From NCBI GenBank assembly GCA_038502055.1, contig JAXRKN010000041.1, positions 3,887,501 through 3,951,500 of the forward strand: 64,000 nt of DNA. Direction: 5' to 3'. The notes under the pieces are model-generated. The model searched no databases and was not told the origin of the DNA. It worked only from the letters and a program-made list of their open reading frames with translations. Origin of the DNA: Tanytarsus gracilentus. Its lineage: Eukaryota; Arthropoda; Insecta; Diptera; Chironomidae. Both the position numbers and the translations under genes were made by a program. Shown piece after piece: positions 34,101 through 47,100 of this stretch; position 1 is the first letter of the stretch; every line of letters starts with the position of its first letter.

Positions 34101-37100
34101 AAGAAAAAATTTGCATTAATAATTTAGTGAAAAGTTTTTCTAACAAAAAAAATCGTAGAGGTAGAAAATTCGCAATGATTGCAATGTTTTCAGTCGGTTA
34201 GAGCTTAAAAGAAACTTTGCGTCAAATAAAAGGCTTGAAAAGGTTGAAGGATCGATATTGGAGGAGATTCATATAAAAATTTGTGTTTGAAAGAAAATGT
34301 TTTGCTCTTAATAAATGGAGGCTTAATAAAAAGCAATAAAATATAATGTATGGTGAATATTTTCGGTTATGATTGCCTCGCTATTAAAAAAAATTATTAT
34401 TTTCAATGGAAGAAATATTAATGTTAATTTAAATTTATTACTTTTAGTTTAAACTTGAGACCGAGAATATTTTTAAAAAAAAATAATTATTTATTGTGGA
34501 AATTGAATAAACACAATTTTAAGAAAAATTGATTCGTTAAAGTTTTAAAATATTTGCAAAAGAATAAAAAAATATTATGCGTAAAATTTTTTTAAAACAC
34601 TAATTTTAGAGCATGAAAACATTTTAAAAAAGAAAACAAAATTGAGATAAATTTTTTTGAGATTAAACTCAAGAGTATATGAATGGAAAAGAGCATTACG
34701 TAATCTTCAACTTTTTTTTGAATAAAATGCAACAAATAAATTTATTTTAAGAACATTTAAAAGGCTTTTAAACTTACATAAACAACATAAACATAATTTA
34801 GTTCAAGTGTTAAATTAGCAGTTTCATACGTAATTTACTGCTGCGCAAAAAGAGCTACGAATACACATCACTCAAGGATGAATCCAGACAGCAAAAAAAT
34901 AGTAAACACAACAATTTGCACCGAGCGAGTAGCAACAAGTCATTAAATTTTCATCACTTCCGGTTTTCGTACATTCCTGTACATTATATATGAGTGCAGT
35001 TTTTTAGAAAATATTAACGCTAAAATTAAAAAATTATTTCTTGAAAATTTTTTTAATTCCTAAAACTTCTAAAAATGATCTCAAAATTTTTTTCAATCAA
35101 CTTTCTTAAAAAAAAAGCTTTCATATGAGCTTTTTTCTTTACAACAAGCAAACATCCACGTGAGTAAACAAAAATTTCAGCCCGCCTCATTCGCGCAAAA
35201 TTAACAATTATTTTTCTTCTCTCTCGTCCAACTTTAACGTGAGCTTGTAACACATTTTCCGCTCTTCATTTTTATACCATGGTAAATTAATACCCAACGG
35301 GCCAATTGCACTATTTTATTCATGAAAATTGTGTGTCGATGTGAAGAGTGACTATAAAGGTTGTGTTCCACATCCACACTTGAAAGTTGTCGTAATTTTT
35401 TCGGTCTTTTGGCGTTATTTTTCACATGCATATCGTTAATGTGTGAAATATGTGTACAGGATTGTAATTATCCTGTCGTATCACTGAATTAATCAAAAAA
35501 TGCTCATGAGACATCGACAGTGACAAGGGCGCATGATGAGGGCAAAAACAAAAACAAGTTGGAAAGATTTTTTTTTCGTACAAAACTTTGAGCTTTAGGA
35601 GATTAAAATTATCTCATCGTTATCGCCCTCGCTCTGCACTCGCAATTCATTTCCCAACAGGTGGCGAGGAAAATCAGCATAAAAACTAATTGGAGTAAAA
35701 AGTTTTCCATTCACTTTTTTTTGCTCTTTGAAGTTAGAAAATTAATTTTCACTCGCATTGTCTTTAGAGAATTTTTAAATGTGAATTTATTCATGTATGA
35801 ATTTGATGGAATGATAAATTTGTAATTTTTTAGTTAATTTGTGTTTTTTGAATTTAATAAAGAATTAATTAATCTCCAATCAATTCTACAAGTTAAAATT
35901 TTATTCATTGATTTTCAATCTTAAATTTTTTGTTTTAAATTTTTGATGTCAAAATTTTCAATGATTTTTCGTCACTTTCACTTAATTTGTGTCATAATTT
36001 TAAAACATTTTCACTCTCTTCAAATAAATTTTTAATGTGCTTTCTTAGTCTTCAAGATTTTCAGAAAATAAAATTCCTTCTCCACATTTTATTATTTAAT
36101 TATCATAAATGGAAAATCCTCCGAGCTTTCGTCATGCTAAATTTTTAATTCAAACGCGGATAAGAGTCTTTGTTAGGCAAATAGAAGACATGGATCTCAA
36201 TTCTCTCATGCCTAAAATAATACGATGTGTGTTTGCTTTATGTTTTCAAATGAAAAAATTGTGTTTAGATTATGGGGCGACATCATAAAAGGTGTCACAG
36301 GGGAATAAGCTTTGTGGAGTGTTAAAGTCGGCATTAAAGTGTGCTTTAAATGGTTCTTTCGGGAGTGAATTAATGGATATTAGAAATAGTTGAATTAATT
36401 AAGGACGTTATCAGATAGAAACAAGAGGTATTTTAAAATTGAAACCAACAAAATAAATTTTTTAATGTGTTAATAAACGTAATTTTCAAATAATCCCCAA
36501 AATACCTTCTCAGAAAACTCAAAGCACAAAAAGAACAGGTTTTATCATTAATTTTTTAAGAAAACAAACTCGGAAGCATGCAATGTGATAAAAGGAGCAA
36601 ATGTATCATAATAAAATAAATTAAAACGAGGCGCAAAAACTCTCCGAGGAGTTTCTTAGACTAAAACAAATTTGATGTTAAATGTGACAAAAAGTTCTCT
36701 TCACATCCTAATTATTGCATTAATATTTTATGTATGAAAATGGAGGATGTCATTGTGATGCTTATCAAGACGAAAATTTCGGGTGAATTTGTTTGTTTAA
36801 CTGCTGAGTTGAGAATTCAAGCTTCTAAAATATTTTAGTCCTTGATAAATTAAAGCTCAATTATTGATTGGAGTGTCACATGCTGTTTGAGATATTTATT
36901 TTTATTATGATGGAATTTATATTTCCATGTGAAGTAGCCCTTTAGTGGGTGTCAGCAGGAATTTTTACACAAATTTTTTATTAAATTTCAAAATTGAAGG
37001 CTTTTTTAACTCTGATAATTAAATTTAAAAAAACAACAAAATTTTTCGATTAATTAATGAAAAGTTTTCGATCATAATAAGTTTGCATTAAAACCATTCA

Positions 37101-40100
37101 ATCAAAAGTTAAATTAACTTCAAAAACCTCTCAATAATCGAATTAAGTGTGCGTTTATTGTTTGCATTTAAACTTTTATCCTTTGGCTGCATCTTTCTCG
37201 TTTCATCAACAGAATTAAATTAATTACCGTTCTTTAATGGGAACAAAAGTGCCGGAGTGTATAGGTGAAAGATTGAAATATTGGAAACACTTAGTTCCTT
37301 CCTCACCTTCGGTATCGGTGCGGTTTTATGTTCAGTGAGCAAGAGAAAAATTGCTTTAAGGTTTAAATGAATTTTCATGAAAGATTTAAGCAATTTTTTA
37401 CCTTTGTGCAATCAAAGTTGTGTGTGTCACTTTTTATTAGGACGATAGGAAGAAATTTCCTTCGATGATGAATAATTAAATCTAATTTTTGCACGCAATG
37501 AGCAACTTTTTCGGGATTTTTGATACAAGTTTGTGAGTTTGCGTCTGAGAGATCTTAAAGAATATTTTATCCATATGAACTTCTTGAATTTTTAAAATTT
37601 CTATTTCTGAAACATCAATTTATCTTTATTAAGTCGTTTAATGTGACACTGTTGTGAAAATTATGTGCATGAGTTTGCTTGAATGAAAATTATATTTAAA
37701 GTTTTACGGTTGAAGCTTTAACCTACAAAAATTAAGTTGATTTTTAAAGGAGGTAAATAAATTTAATTTAATTTTTAATTGAATAATTTTTTAAAAACCG
37801 CAAAAGAAATTTCTTTGATGTCGCACTTTGAATATTTTTATGCTCACATTATTTTTTGCTCTATGATGATGAGAATAAATTATCACACGTATTAAAATGT
37901 ATGACCTTTTTTGAGCTTTTATGACAAATTTGAAGGTTTTTGGGTTCACAAAACAACAACGAAAATTTTTTATGATCATAAATTAAATTAGAAGAAAAAT
38001 TCGTGGGTTAGGACTTATCTATCATTCCTGTGATCACTGCCATATGTGCTCATTTTAAAACTTCTTGATAATTTTTATGTATAAAGTTGCTAAAAGTAAG
38101 GAAGGACATTTTGGTAACTTTGATCGAAGATTACGGTCAGTTTATGAAAATTCCTCGAGGGGTCCATATAAGAAAAAGTTTTTTCTTTCTGCATCATGTT
38201 AGAATTCTATTTTGTGTCCTTTCAATATTGCAGATTGTTTAAAAATTTATAAGAACAAAATTTAATCAGTTTATAAAAATTTAAATTCTTTTATTCTTTA
38301 AAAGCTTTGCAAAAATTTATCAGACTTTAATCTGACGGCTTTTATCCGTTGAGAACATAATCTACATGTGTGATAATGACATTCAAATATTTTATTCATT
38401 AGCATGTGAATTTTTTGATCTGTTAAATATTTTTTTGTGTTTAAACAAATGTGCATTAAAAAAATTCATTACACGAGTTTAGAATTGAACAAAAATATTT
38501 TTTTTCGCGGATCAAGTCACAAGGCTTCACGTTGTTCTTTTGAAAAATTATTTACATAAATTTTTCGTTAAAAAGAAGAAAATTTTTGGAACTAACTTCG
38601 CAATTTTTTCATGTCATTTCACTCAAAGTTCTCTTTTTTTTCTCGACTTATGAAAAATGCAAACTTGTCGAGATTCGCATTACAATGTGTTTATTTTTTC
38701 TCGTTCTCATTCCACCCCGCGTGTGTTATTATTTTGGCAATATTTCACGTTGATTTTTCCCAGTTGATTTGAGCACGTTGCAAGACATGACACTTGAGCG
38801 ATTTTCTCACAAGCACCTCATTTTTTGGACATGAAATATTTGCGTAAGATATTTTTGACTCACCTCAAAATATTTTTTTATGCTAAATTTTCTCAATTTT
38901 TTATGATTTTTTCTTTTTTTTTGTTTAAATAAAAAACTTTTATTTAAAAACAAGAAAAACTAAAAAATAACTTTTATAAATTTTTAAAATTTTAATCTTC
39001 AATTTCTTGCCAACACTTTTCGCTTGAGCATTCGAACGACAACTAACGGCGAGTATGGTTCTTTTGATATGTTTTATACTCTGAGCTTTTTCGGTTAGTC
39101 GCTGCAAATGCCTTACATTCTTTCAGTGTGCGATTCGTGTCTCGTGGAAAATTCTTCGTGTCGCTTGTTGCTGATGCGCTGTGGCGCCACATTTAAAACA
39201 TCTTCGTGTGTGCTTTGAAAATGATGACTGGTTGGTAGTTGAGGAGTTTACGTCATAAGATTATTGTAGTAAAATAAAAAATCGGTGTGAATGGTGGAAA
39301 AATTCATTGAGCAGTTTTTCGCGTTGGTTCGATATTTTAAGTTAAAAAAATAGATTGCAGTTGCAAAATATTTTAGGGTAAAAATTTGTCCTTACTTTAG
39401 AAATATAAAACGTGCCTTATTCCATAAACCATAATTTTATTGTAATTTTTAGGAAAAATTCCAGACTTTTCCTCAATGTTTAATGATTTGAAATTTTTTA
39501 TGTATTTTCTGGATGGTGAGTTTAGGCTCATTTTTATCAGTCAGACGATAAGAGAGTGGATTAATAAGAGATTTTCATAATGGCGTCAAATAAATAAATT
39601 TGTGGTAAAATTCCAAAGTCCACTCGTGGTTTGACACATAAAGCATAAAGAGCAGTGGTTATTGGAAAATATACACATCTGTGATAATTAGCTGACTAAT
39701 GGAAAGACAACACTAATTTAATAAAACTGATTCAGAAAATTTTAAACTTTTGATTGGTTTTGTGGTCAGTTCTTAATAATTAAATTTGATGAAATTAATA
39801 TGATGAAAGTTGTACATGATTGAAATTTAATTTAATTTTTTTTGAAATTGGCAAATCAATAAATATCTTTTCTTTATAAGATTTATGTAACAATCCCGCT
39901 AAAAAGATTGAATGAATATTTTAAAATGTAATTAATTAAATTATGAAGAAAAACTTAATTGAAAGTTTAGAAATTTTACGAGAACTTTTAAAAAAGTTAC
40001 TGAAAAACAAAATCTTCATGTTCCGTTTTCAAACCATTCCAAAAATTTACCTCAATTGCAAAACTTTTTATACCAACAAAAATGTTATTTCCAGTATAAA

Positions 40101-40683
40101 ATTTAAAATCCTGAAATTCAAAACTTCAAAATTATTCATGCAACTGACAATCTGAAAATTTTCATATTAACTTGCATCTTTTATTTATCTTTCATTTAAA
40201 ATTTTCCATTTTATTTCATTGAAAAATTTCTCACGTATATTTTCTCTCTCTTACTAGATTATAGACCTTTAAAAACACTTTTAGACACGAAGGATTAAAA
40301 AGTATTTTTGCCATTCTAGTGTTTTGTCAAGCCTTTTTCACTCTGCATTGTGCATGTAGTTTACTTTGGACGTATATTTTAGTAATTCATGATACTTGAG
40401 CCATGCTCGGTAAGTAATTGTTTCCAGCCTTTTTCCATTGTTTTGAATTTTATTTAGAAAAATCTCTCTATTTCTCTCTTGATTCTTTAATGGTCTTAAA
40501 GAATTTAAAAGATTTAAATTCAAATTCTTTAAAACCATTTAATTTTCTTAATTTATATTAAAATATATTGTGATAGACTTTTTTACACTCAAAGTCATGA
40601 TTTTTTAGGATGAAAATACAGAATTTCATTACTTATGTTAATTTGGGGAAATTTGAACATGAAACATTTTAGTGTTAGAAGAA
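31200..40683. other. Long spacer upstream of tachykinin gene 1
   Basis: About 9.5 kb without any exon I can support, between the start of the first tachykinin gene and the end of the second. It probably holds 5' untranslated exons and regulatory sequence. The only specific signal I found is the TATA/initiator pair near 39.05 kb. Otherwise AT-rich with simple-sequence runs. Confidence 0.45.
39044..39078 (-). promoter_or_regulatory. Candidate TATA/initiator promoter
   Basis: On the minus strand, TATAAAA (39072-39078) is followed about 34 bases later by a GTTAGTT initiator-like start (A at 39044) in a locally GC-richer region. It faces the first tachykinin gene, whose start codon is 7.8 kb downstream, so it may drive a distal non-coding first exon. 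No donor site is certain. Confidence 0.4.
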
Positions 40684-41567
40684 TTACTGCATCATTGCAT
40701 CTTTTTTGCCACGAACACCTGTGAACCCACTCGGAATTCTCTTTTGAGGGTAGAAATTGCTTTCGAAATCATCATCGTTGGCTTCACCATCGCGTTTTTT
40801 CCCACGCATGCCAAAGAAGCCTTTTGGCGCTCTCTTCTCGCCCAAACTGTTACCACCGCTTACACCATAATCACCGACAAAATTCAGTCCCTCGCCGCCA
40901 CGTACACCAGAGAAATATCCTAGATTCGAATTAGCTGGCTGCGGTTCAATCAAATTTTCATCGTTGCTCGGCTGTTGCGCTTCAATAAATCTCGTTCGAC
41001 CACGTAGTCCATTAAGATTCTAAATCGAAAGAGTAAACATAAAAGTAAGTTCACTTGTGCATGCAAATAAACACACGCAAACCTGTTGAATTCCCATAAG
41101 TGCTCTCTTCTCCGCATTTGTGAAATCCTTTTTGCCTCGCATGCCGAAAAAGCCTTTTGGTGCTCGAATGTTTCGCTGAAAGTCATAGAGTGGTTGTGTA
41201 AGCGTCGGCCACGCTCCATCCTCTTCATTTGCATCGTTGTTGTCTGACGGCACAGGCGATTCCATCATCAGTGAGGAATCTAATGTGTTTATGCTTCGCT
41301 TGCCACGTGAACCCTTTTTTATGTAAATTGACTTTTAATCTTTTTAAATTATCTTTTACGAGTTCAGGAGAAAGAAATGTGACTTTTAAAATAATTTCAT
41401 CACTATTGAAGATTTTCAAGAATTTCTATCCCTTGAACTCTTATTTGACTTACAACAAATCCTTGATGGTGGCCTTTTTCTTTATCATGATGATGCGATT
41501 GCTCATTTTTGATTACTGAACATTGAACTAATCCGAATATTAAAACTATGACGATTAACTCTTTCAT
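40684..41567 (-). CDS. Tachykinin preprohormone 2 (paralogue)
   Basis: A second, separate tachykinin-type precursor. Exons 41454-41567, 41083-41313 and 40684-41019, all phase 0, give 226 residues with its own signal peptide (MKELIVIVLIFGLVQC) and stop. Peptides: APKGFFGMRG (twice), IPSGFTGVRG, HQGFVGSRG, a Leu-variant ending NLNGLRG, and LGYFSGVRG. HQGFVGSRG and NLNGLRG are each created across an exon junction (GFV|GSRGKR; GIQQ|NLNGLRGR). The FSGVR unit is followed by GGEG, not a dibasic site, so it may not be released. The acceptor of exon 2 (AAAAAAG) is weak but is the choice that yields a tachykinin motif. Fewer, more variable peptides than gene 1 suggest a diverging duplicate. Confidence 0.9.
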
Positions 41568-41743
41568 TTTTGTTGAATACTTGAAGTAGCTTCTTAGTTA
41601 ATCTAGAATTGAATATTTTAAGATACCTATATAAAAATTTTTTTTTGAATTTATAGAAAAATATCCAAAGCATAAAATTTAAATAAGAAAAATGTTGCTA
41701 ACGGTTTAAAAAAATTTATCAGAAAAAAAATCTTTTAAGATGA

Positions 41744-41764
41744 GATTCTGTCATTGCTTTCTTT
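41744..41764 (+). promoter_or_regulatory. 5S upstream element, copy 3
   Basis: The same 21-base block as at 29081-29101, immediately before the 5S gene at 41765, with two base changes. Confidence 0.55.
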
Positions 41765-41883
41765 GTCAACGATCATACCATGTTGAAAACACCAGTTCTC
41801 GTCCGATCACTGAAGTTAAGCAACATCGGGCGTAGTTAGTACTTAGATGGGTGACCGCTTGGGAACGCTACGTGTTGTTGGCA
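41765..41883 (+). rRNA. 5S ribosomal RNA (copy 3)
   Basis: 119 bases, identical as read to the other copies, with a T-run terminator. It starts about 200 bases upstream of the second tachykinin gene, pointing away. Confidence 0.93.
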
Positions 41884-42222
41884 TTTTCTTTTTGCAATTT
41901 TTTCACTCGTGATAAGAAAATAATAAATTCATTTTATAAAATTAAATTCTCTAACATATATATTTTAGAATTTTTTTTAGCAATTTACTCCCAATTTAAA
42001 TTGACCTACTTTTCATACGGACAAAAATTTTAATATAAATCACAATCAACACATTGCTTTTTCTAATCAACAAATTATAACTTTCACATCGACTTTAGAA
42101 GTGCACAAGGTTCACTTTCCAAGTGCCAAAATGATGCGATTGTGCTCATCTTCGCATTTAACGAATTTATAGCCAAAACATATGAAAAGCATTTGGCCAG
42201 TTTCATATATATGAATGATTGA

Positions 42223-42295
42223 GGGTCTGTGGCGCAGTTGGTAGCGCGTCCGCTTAGCATGTGGGAGGTCCTGGGTTCAAATCCCAGCAGATCCA
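42223..42295 (+). tRNA. tRNA-Ala(AGC), second copy
   Basis: Identical to the tRNA at 28200-28272, with shared flanks (ATGATTGA before; GTTGGATAATCAA after). This shows the surrounding segment was duplicated, not only the tRNA. Confidence 0.93.
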
Positions 42296-42475
42296 GTTGG
42301 ATAATCAAATTTTTTTTTGCATTCTTTATGATAAAAAATTTTAAATTTTTGATTCTTTATATAAAAAGATGGTTTGCTAGTTTATAATTTAATTAAGTTA
42401 AAAGTTGACAAATTTAAAAATTATTTTTTACAAGACACTAAGGGATTTTTTTTAAAAAAATTGCAAAAAGAAAAA

Positions 42476-42594
42476 TGCCAACAACACGTAGCGTTCCCAA
42501 GCGGTCACCCATCTAAGTACTAACTACGCCCGATGTTGCTTAACTTCAGTGATCGGACGAGAACTGGTGTTTTCAACATGGTATGATCGTTGAC
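42476..42594 (-). rRNA. 5S ribosomal RNA (copy 4)
   Basis: 119 bases, identical as read to the other copies, in inverted orientation to copy 3, with tRNA-Ala between them. A T-run terminator follows on its strand. Confidence 0.93.
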
Positions 42595-42615
42595 AAAGAA
42601 AGCAGCGACAGAATC
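42595..42615 (-). promoter_or_regulatory. 5S upstream element, copy 4
   Basis: The 21-base block shared with copies 2 and 3, here on the minus strand directly before the 5S gene. Upstream GTAAG is also shared with copy 2. Confidence 0.55.
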
Positions 42616-42913
42616 CTTACTTTCTTAATATTTTTCAAGTCGATGTCATTCAAACAAAAATAAATTTCCAAGAAATGTCCAAGTTTATCGTACTAAAAGA
42701 CGTAAATTGTTTCGTAACGTAACTTTTAAGGTTAAACGTGTGGGTTTGTAACACTTTCTCAATTTTTTCAGAAATTTTATTCGACTTAGCGCACTAATTA
42801 GCGTTAAAACATTTTAAAATTTACTCTAAAGTTTAAAAAAATCTTTTTTAAATTGTTGAATTTAAATTTTTAGCGTAACCCACAAAGTGGTGTAACGCTT
42901 ATATGCTCGTGAT

Positions 42914-42967
42914 TCCGTCCGTCCGTCCGTCCGTCCGTCCGTCTGTCCGTCCGTCCGTCCGTCCGTC
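42914..42967 (+). repeat. (TCCG)n microsatellite
   Basis: About 13 TCCG units with two C-to-T interruptions. Very GC-rich compared with its surroundings. Confidence 0.93.
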
Positions 42968-43071
42968 TGCACAAGCGAGATCTCGGTCCCTGGACCAGCT
43001 AGAGACTTCTAGTTTTCGCCAGATGGTAGCTCTTAGGGTCTATATGTGCAGGCACTGACTATTTTTTGAGT

Positions 43072-44030
43072 CATGACCTATGGTCGTGCCATGGACGGCC
43101 ATAACGTCCATTTTTCATACAAATTTTCTCTTATATGGCTTCATGGGTATCGTTGAACTCGTGATTGGACCAGAAATCGATTGGCATTGATTCGTAACTT
43201 GACCAGGAATCGATTGACATACATGATTTTTCGAGTCGTGACCTATGGTCGTGCCACAGACAGCCAAAATGTCCATTTTTAGAACTATGGCTTCATGGGT
43301 ATCGTTGAACTCGTGATTGGACCAGGAATCATTGATATAGATGATTTTTGAGGATGTCCATCATGGACGGCCAGTAGTGCCACGGACAGCCAAAATGTCC
43401 ATTTTTCAGAACTATGGCTTCATGTATCTCGTTGAACTCGTAATTGGACCAGGAATCGAATGGCATTGATGATTTTTGATGAATGTCCATCATGGACGGC
43501 CAGGAGTGCCACTAATGTCCATTTTTCAGAACTATGGCTTCATGGGTATCGTTGAACTCGTGATTGGACCAGGAATCTATTGATATAGATGATTTTTGAG
43601 GAATGTCCATCATGGACGGCCAGTAGTGCCACGGACAGCCAAAATGTCCATTTTTCAGAACTATGGCTTCATGTATCTCGTTGAACTCGTAATTGGACCA
43701 GGAATCGAATGGCATTGATGATTTTTAATGAATGTCCATCATGGACGGCCAGTAGTGCCACGGACAGCCATAATGTCCATTTTTCAGAACTATGGCTTCA
43801 TGGGTATCGTTGAACTCGTGATTGGACCAGGAATCTATTGACATAGATGATTTTTGATAAATGCTAATCAAGGCCGACCAGTAGTGCCACGGACAGCCAA
43901 AATGTCCATTTTTCAGAACTATGACTTCATGGGTATCGTTGAACTCGTAATTTGACCAGGAATCTAATGACATAGACGATTTTTGAGAAATGGTCGAACA
44001 GGACTGCCACGGACAGCCAAAGTGTCCGGA
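43072..44030. repeat. Minisatellite, period about 129 bp
   Basis: About seven tandem units. The anchor AGAACTATGGCTTCATG recurs at 43281, 43408, 43528, 43657, 43786 and, with one change, 43915 (spacings 127, 120, 129, 129 and 129). Because 129 is a multiple of three, long frames stay open on the minus strand, but they only repeat a short block containing DSWSNHEFNDTHEA and carry no gene signals. Each unit holds an imperfect inverted pair around ATGGACGGCC. Confidence 0.92.
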
Positions 44031-44124
44031 TTGACTTAAACTCATTTTTTATGCACTTGATTTTCAAACACTGATCTGTTACAAGTGGGTTACGCGGCAA
44101 CACCCACGTGTGGGTTTTGAAACA

Positions 44125-47100
44125 TTTTTTAACATTACAAACAGCAAACCTATAAACTCAGGAATCATCAAGAAATAAAGTTCAGTCAACAAGCGAGGAA
44201 ACAGCGCGAGTGAGCATAAAAAAGAGATGAATGAAGTTGTTAGCCTGCGGCTCACAGTAACGAAATACAAATTTATTCATGGAAAATATTTTCACTTCTC
44301 ACTCGTTCATTCGTGAAAAATTTTCCACAAGAATAAAAGAGAAAAGTTACAAAGAATTCTCATGAAGCAACTTTAGATAAATTTTTTTATTATGAAGTGA
44401 TTATTTACAACCCTGTGGTCGTGCGTGAAATTTTTGCGTTGTGCAACGTTGATGATTTCAACATAAGTGTGATCCGAGTGCGTTTGTAACGGAAAATTTA
44501 ATTCAAATTTAAAAAACCCGTAATTATACTTAAAAATGTGTTAACATCATAAATTTTAAATTTAAAACTCCATAAATGACATCACAAAAATGATCTTTTA
44601 ACCAAAAAGGAAAATTCACTCCACACATCACGATTGTAAAAATCATTTTACATTGCGATGGTTCTTCTCTCTCGCCAGGGGCATATCATGCAACAATCAT
44701 CCACTTCTTTTATATTCAACAAAAGCAAACTTAAAGCGAAGAGCGTAAAAACTCAATTTGGTCGGGTAAAATGGTATTTGAATTTTTTTAGAAATCTTTT
44801 CTTATCGCTCACTTGAGAGAATTTTCATCGAGCACCGCATTGTTGACTTAAATTCTATTCGAGATTTTCCTGTGAATGGAAGCCACTTTTAAAGCCATTA
44901 AAATTTATTGCAAACCTTTTGCCTGTTGAATTCGAATAAAAATGCACACAAGAGAACGTTTTGAAAAACCAGGAAAAGAAAGATTTTCTATGCTCACTTT
45001 ACATGCTTAGTAAAATAATTTTAAATTTTGCATTTAAATATATCGAATTTCTATTTATAGAGCTATTGACATTTCACATTGCTTTGGATACTCGACAAGG
45101 TGAGTATGATTTTTTGTTGATCTAAAATTGAAATCTTTGGTCACCGACGTAGAGTGTTGACTTTGGTGGAAAAATGTGCGTAAGGTTGTGAAAAGATTTA
45201 AAGTTCATTGAACGCATTAAAAAGGTATTGAGCAAAATATTTAGAATTGATTTTTAAATCTTTAAATTTGGATAACATTAAAAGACAACAAAAATCTTAA
45301 AAATATAAAATAGAAAAAATTAGCTTTAAATTTTTGAAACTTTAATAAAGCAATAATTTTGTTTATTTTCAATCTTGAATATTTAATTGGCGTAATTTGA
45401 TGAGCTATAAAAATTTATATAAACAGCAAAATTTGAAAATAATTGGACAAGATTAAAAATCAATGCTGTAAAATTACATTATGTAATAAAATATGGATGA
45501 GAGTAAATAGAATTTTGCTATTTTCAATAAGACGCGCGCTATAACAACAAAGCGTGAAATTAAAATGATTAGGGATTAAATTGATGAACTAATTATGGCA
45601 GTTAACATCAAAGATAACCTAAAATTTATTGAATTCTAATTAAAAAATTATGTACAAAAATACTTTAAATTATCAAACCCTTAATTAATCATGAAAATCA
45701 CCCTTAATGCAATCAGGATTAGAAACTAATTTTTCTTCATTATTTAATTCAAAAATTTTTAAAATAAAACTCGAAAAAACCAGTTTCAACCCCTTAAAAA
45801 TTGAGTGATTAAATTTATCGTCATAACTCAATTTTTCACGTTCATTCATTAGATAATGTCAAAGCTTTTAGCAGCCAGCACCCACACAAACCTCTAAAAC
45901 CATTCGATTGTGGAATGTCATCAAATTGAATCCCTTAAAGTTCACTGTTAACCACTTAAATATAATTGTTTTGTGTTCAACATGCTCTTCGTGATTTTTA
46001 ATCCGTTCTCACCTGTTGATTGATTTCAACATGTGAACTTCATAGCAAAAAAATAAAAATATGAAAAATGTTGATGGATTTTTTATAAATTGAACCTTCA
46101 ACAGAATAATTGAATGAAAATATTTGGTTAAACAAAATTTATTTTTATTCGAATTAAATCGATTTATTTTCAGCATGTTGATCCTTTGGATATTTAAAGA
46201 TATTGCAGAAATGGACTTTAATGTATATTCAACCTCAACATATCACAAATGTTCAATACGTGAGTTTTGTTTACTCTCTCGAGGCGTCTAATGAATGGCA
46301 GCAAGTGGCAAAAGGTATGATGATATCGAAATCAATCGATAATGTGATTAAATTCATGCGATAAAAGAGCGATTGAGCGAGCAAATAAAGTTGATAAACA
46401 GAGAAAAGTAAAGGAAGATAATGGATGGAAATTATGGGTTAAATAACAGACTGTTGATTCATCTGGAAGCGGAAATCACACCGTGTGTTGATGTTCGATG
46501 AATTTTAAAATTAAAAGACTCAAATTTCTTGATACATTTTGAGGGCAATTATGTAAGACTTAAAAATGTTTTTTAAATTTATCCTGGACATCGGATTTTT
46601 AATCATTAATTAACATTTTTCACCACTTCCATTGCACATAAATGCTGCGCTCTTGGCCATGAAAAGGATCTGACAAAAAAATAGCCACCCAACTTGTAAC
46701 CTCTCATCACCTTCCACCATGTACAACTTCAACAACATATTATGTTCACTGTTGATGCTGAAAATGAACTCAAACGCTCATGATGGCGGGGAGAAAAAAG
46801 TTTTAAACCATTTATTTTTATTTCATCTGACTTTTTAATGTGCTTTTTTAATGAGACCTGTTCCGTGAGTGTCCTCCAGTGTCATAAACTAGAGAATATT
46901 GCGGCTAAACATTAATGCACGAGGACATCACGGAGGAGATTTTTTAATTAAATTGATTTCTTTTTAGAGAAAAGGGTTTTTGGAAATTATTTCAGGCATT
47001 TTTAAAAACTTTTGATACAATAAATATTCGTTTGAACATTTCAGATATTTTGCGTTCAAAAAACTCTTAAACTTTTAATGAAAATTTTTTTTTTGGTGTC

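Larger units (their letters stand above)
42737..44124. mobile_element. Repeat block with inverted ends around a minisatellite
   Basis: An 11-base inverted pair, GCGTAACCCAC at 42873-42883 and its complement at 44085-44095, encloses about 1.2 kb of microsatellite and 129-bp repeats. Outside it, the direct repeat CGTGTGGGTTT occurs at 42737 and 44107. This layout suggests a non-autonomous transposable element that captured or expanded a tandem array. No target duplication is obvious and no transposase is present. Confidence 0.5.

Noticed and set aside
40684..41567. Natalisin as the identity of the second neuropeptide gene
   Set aside because: The peptides end in FFGMR or FTGVR followed by Gly, the tachykinin FxGxR pattern, rather than the FxxxR pattern typical of natalisin.
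43072..44030. Regular repeats as a possible CRISPR array
   Set aside because: Eukaryotic context, contiguous 129-bp units without unique spacers, and no associated genes.
43512..44045. Repetitive minus-strand frames containing DSWSNHEFNDTHEA units
   Set aside because: They are open only because the minisatellite period is a multiple of three. There is no start context, splice structure or family signature.
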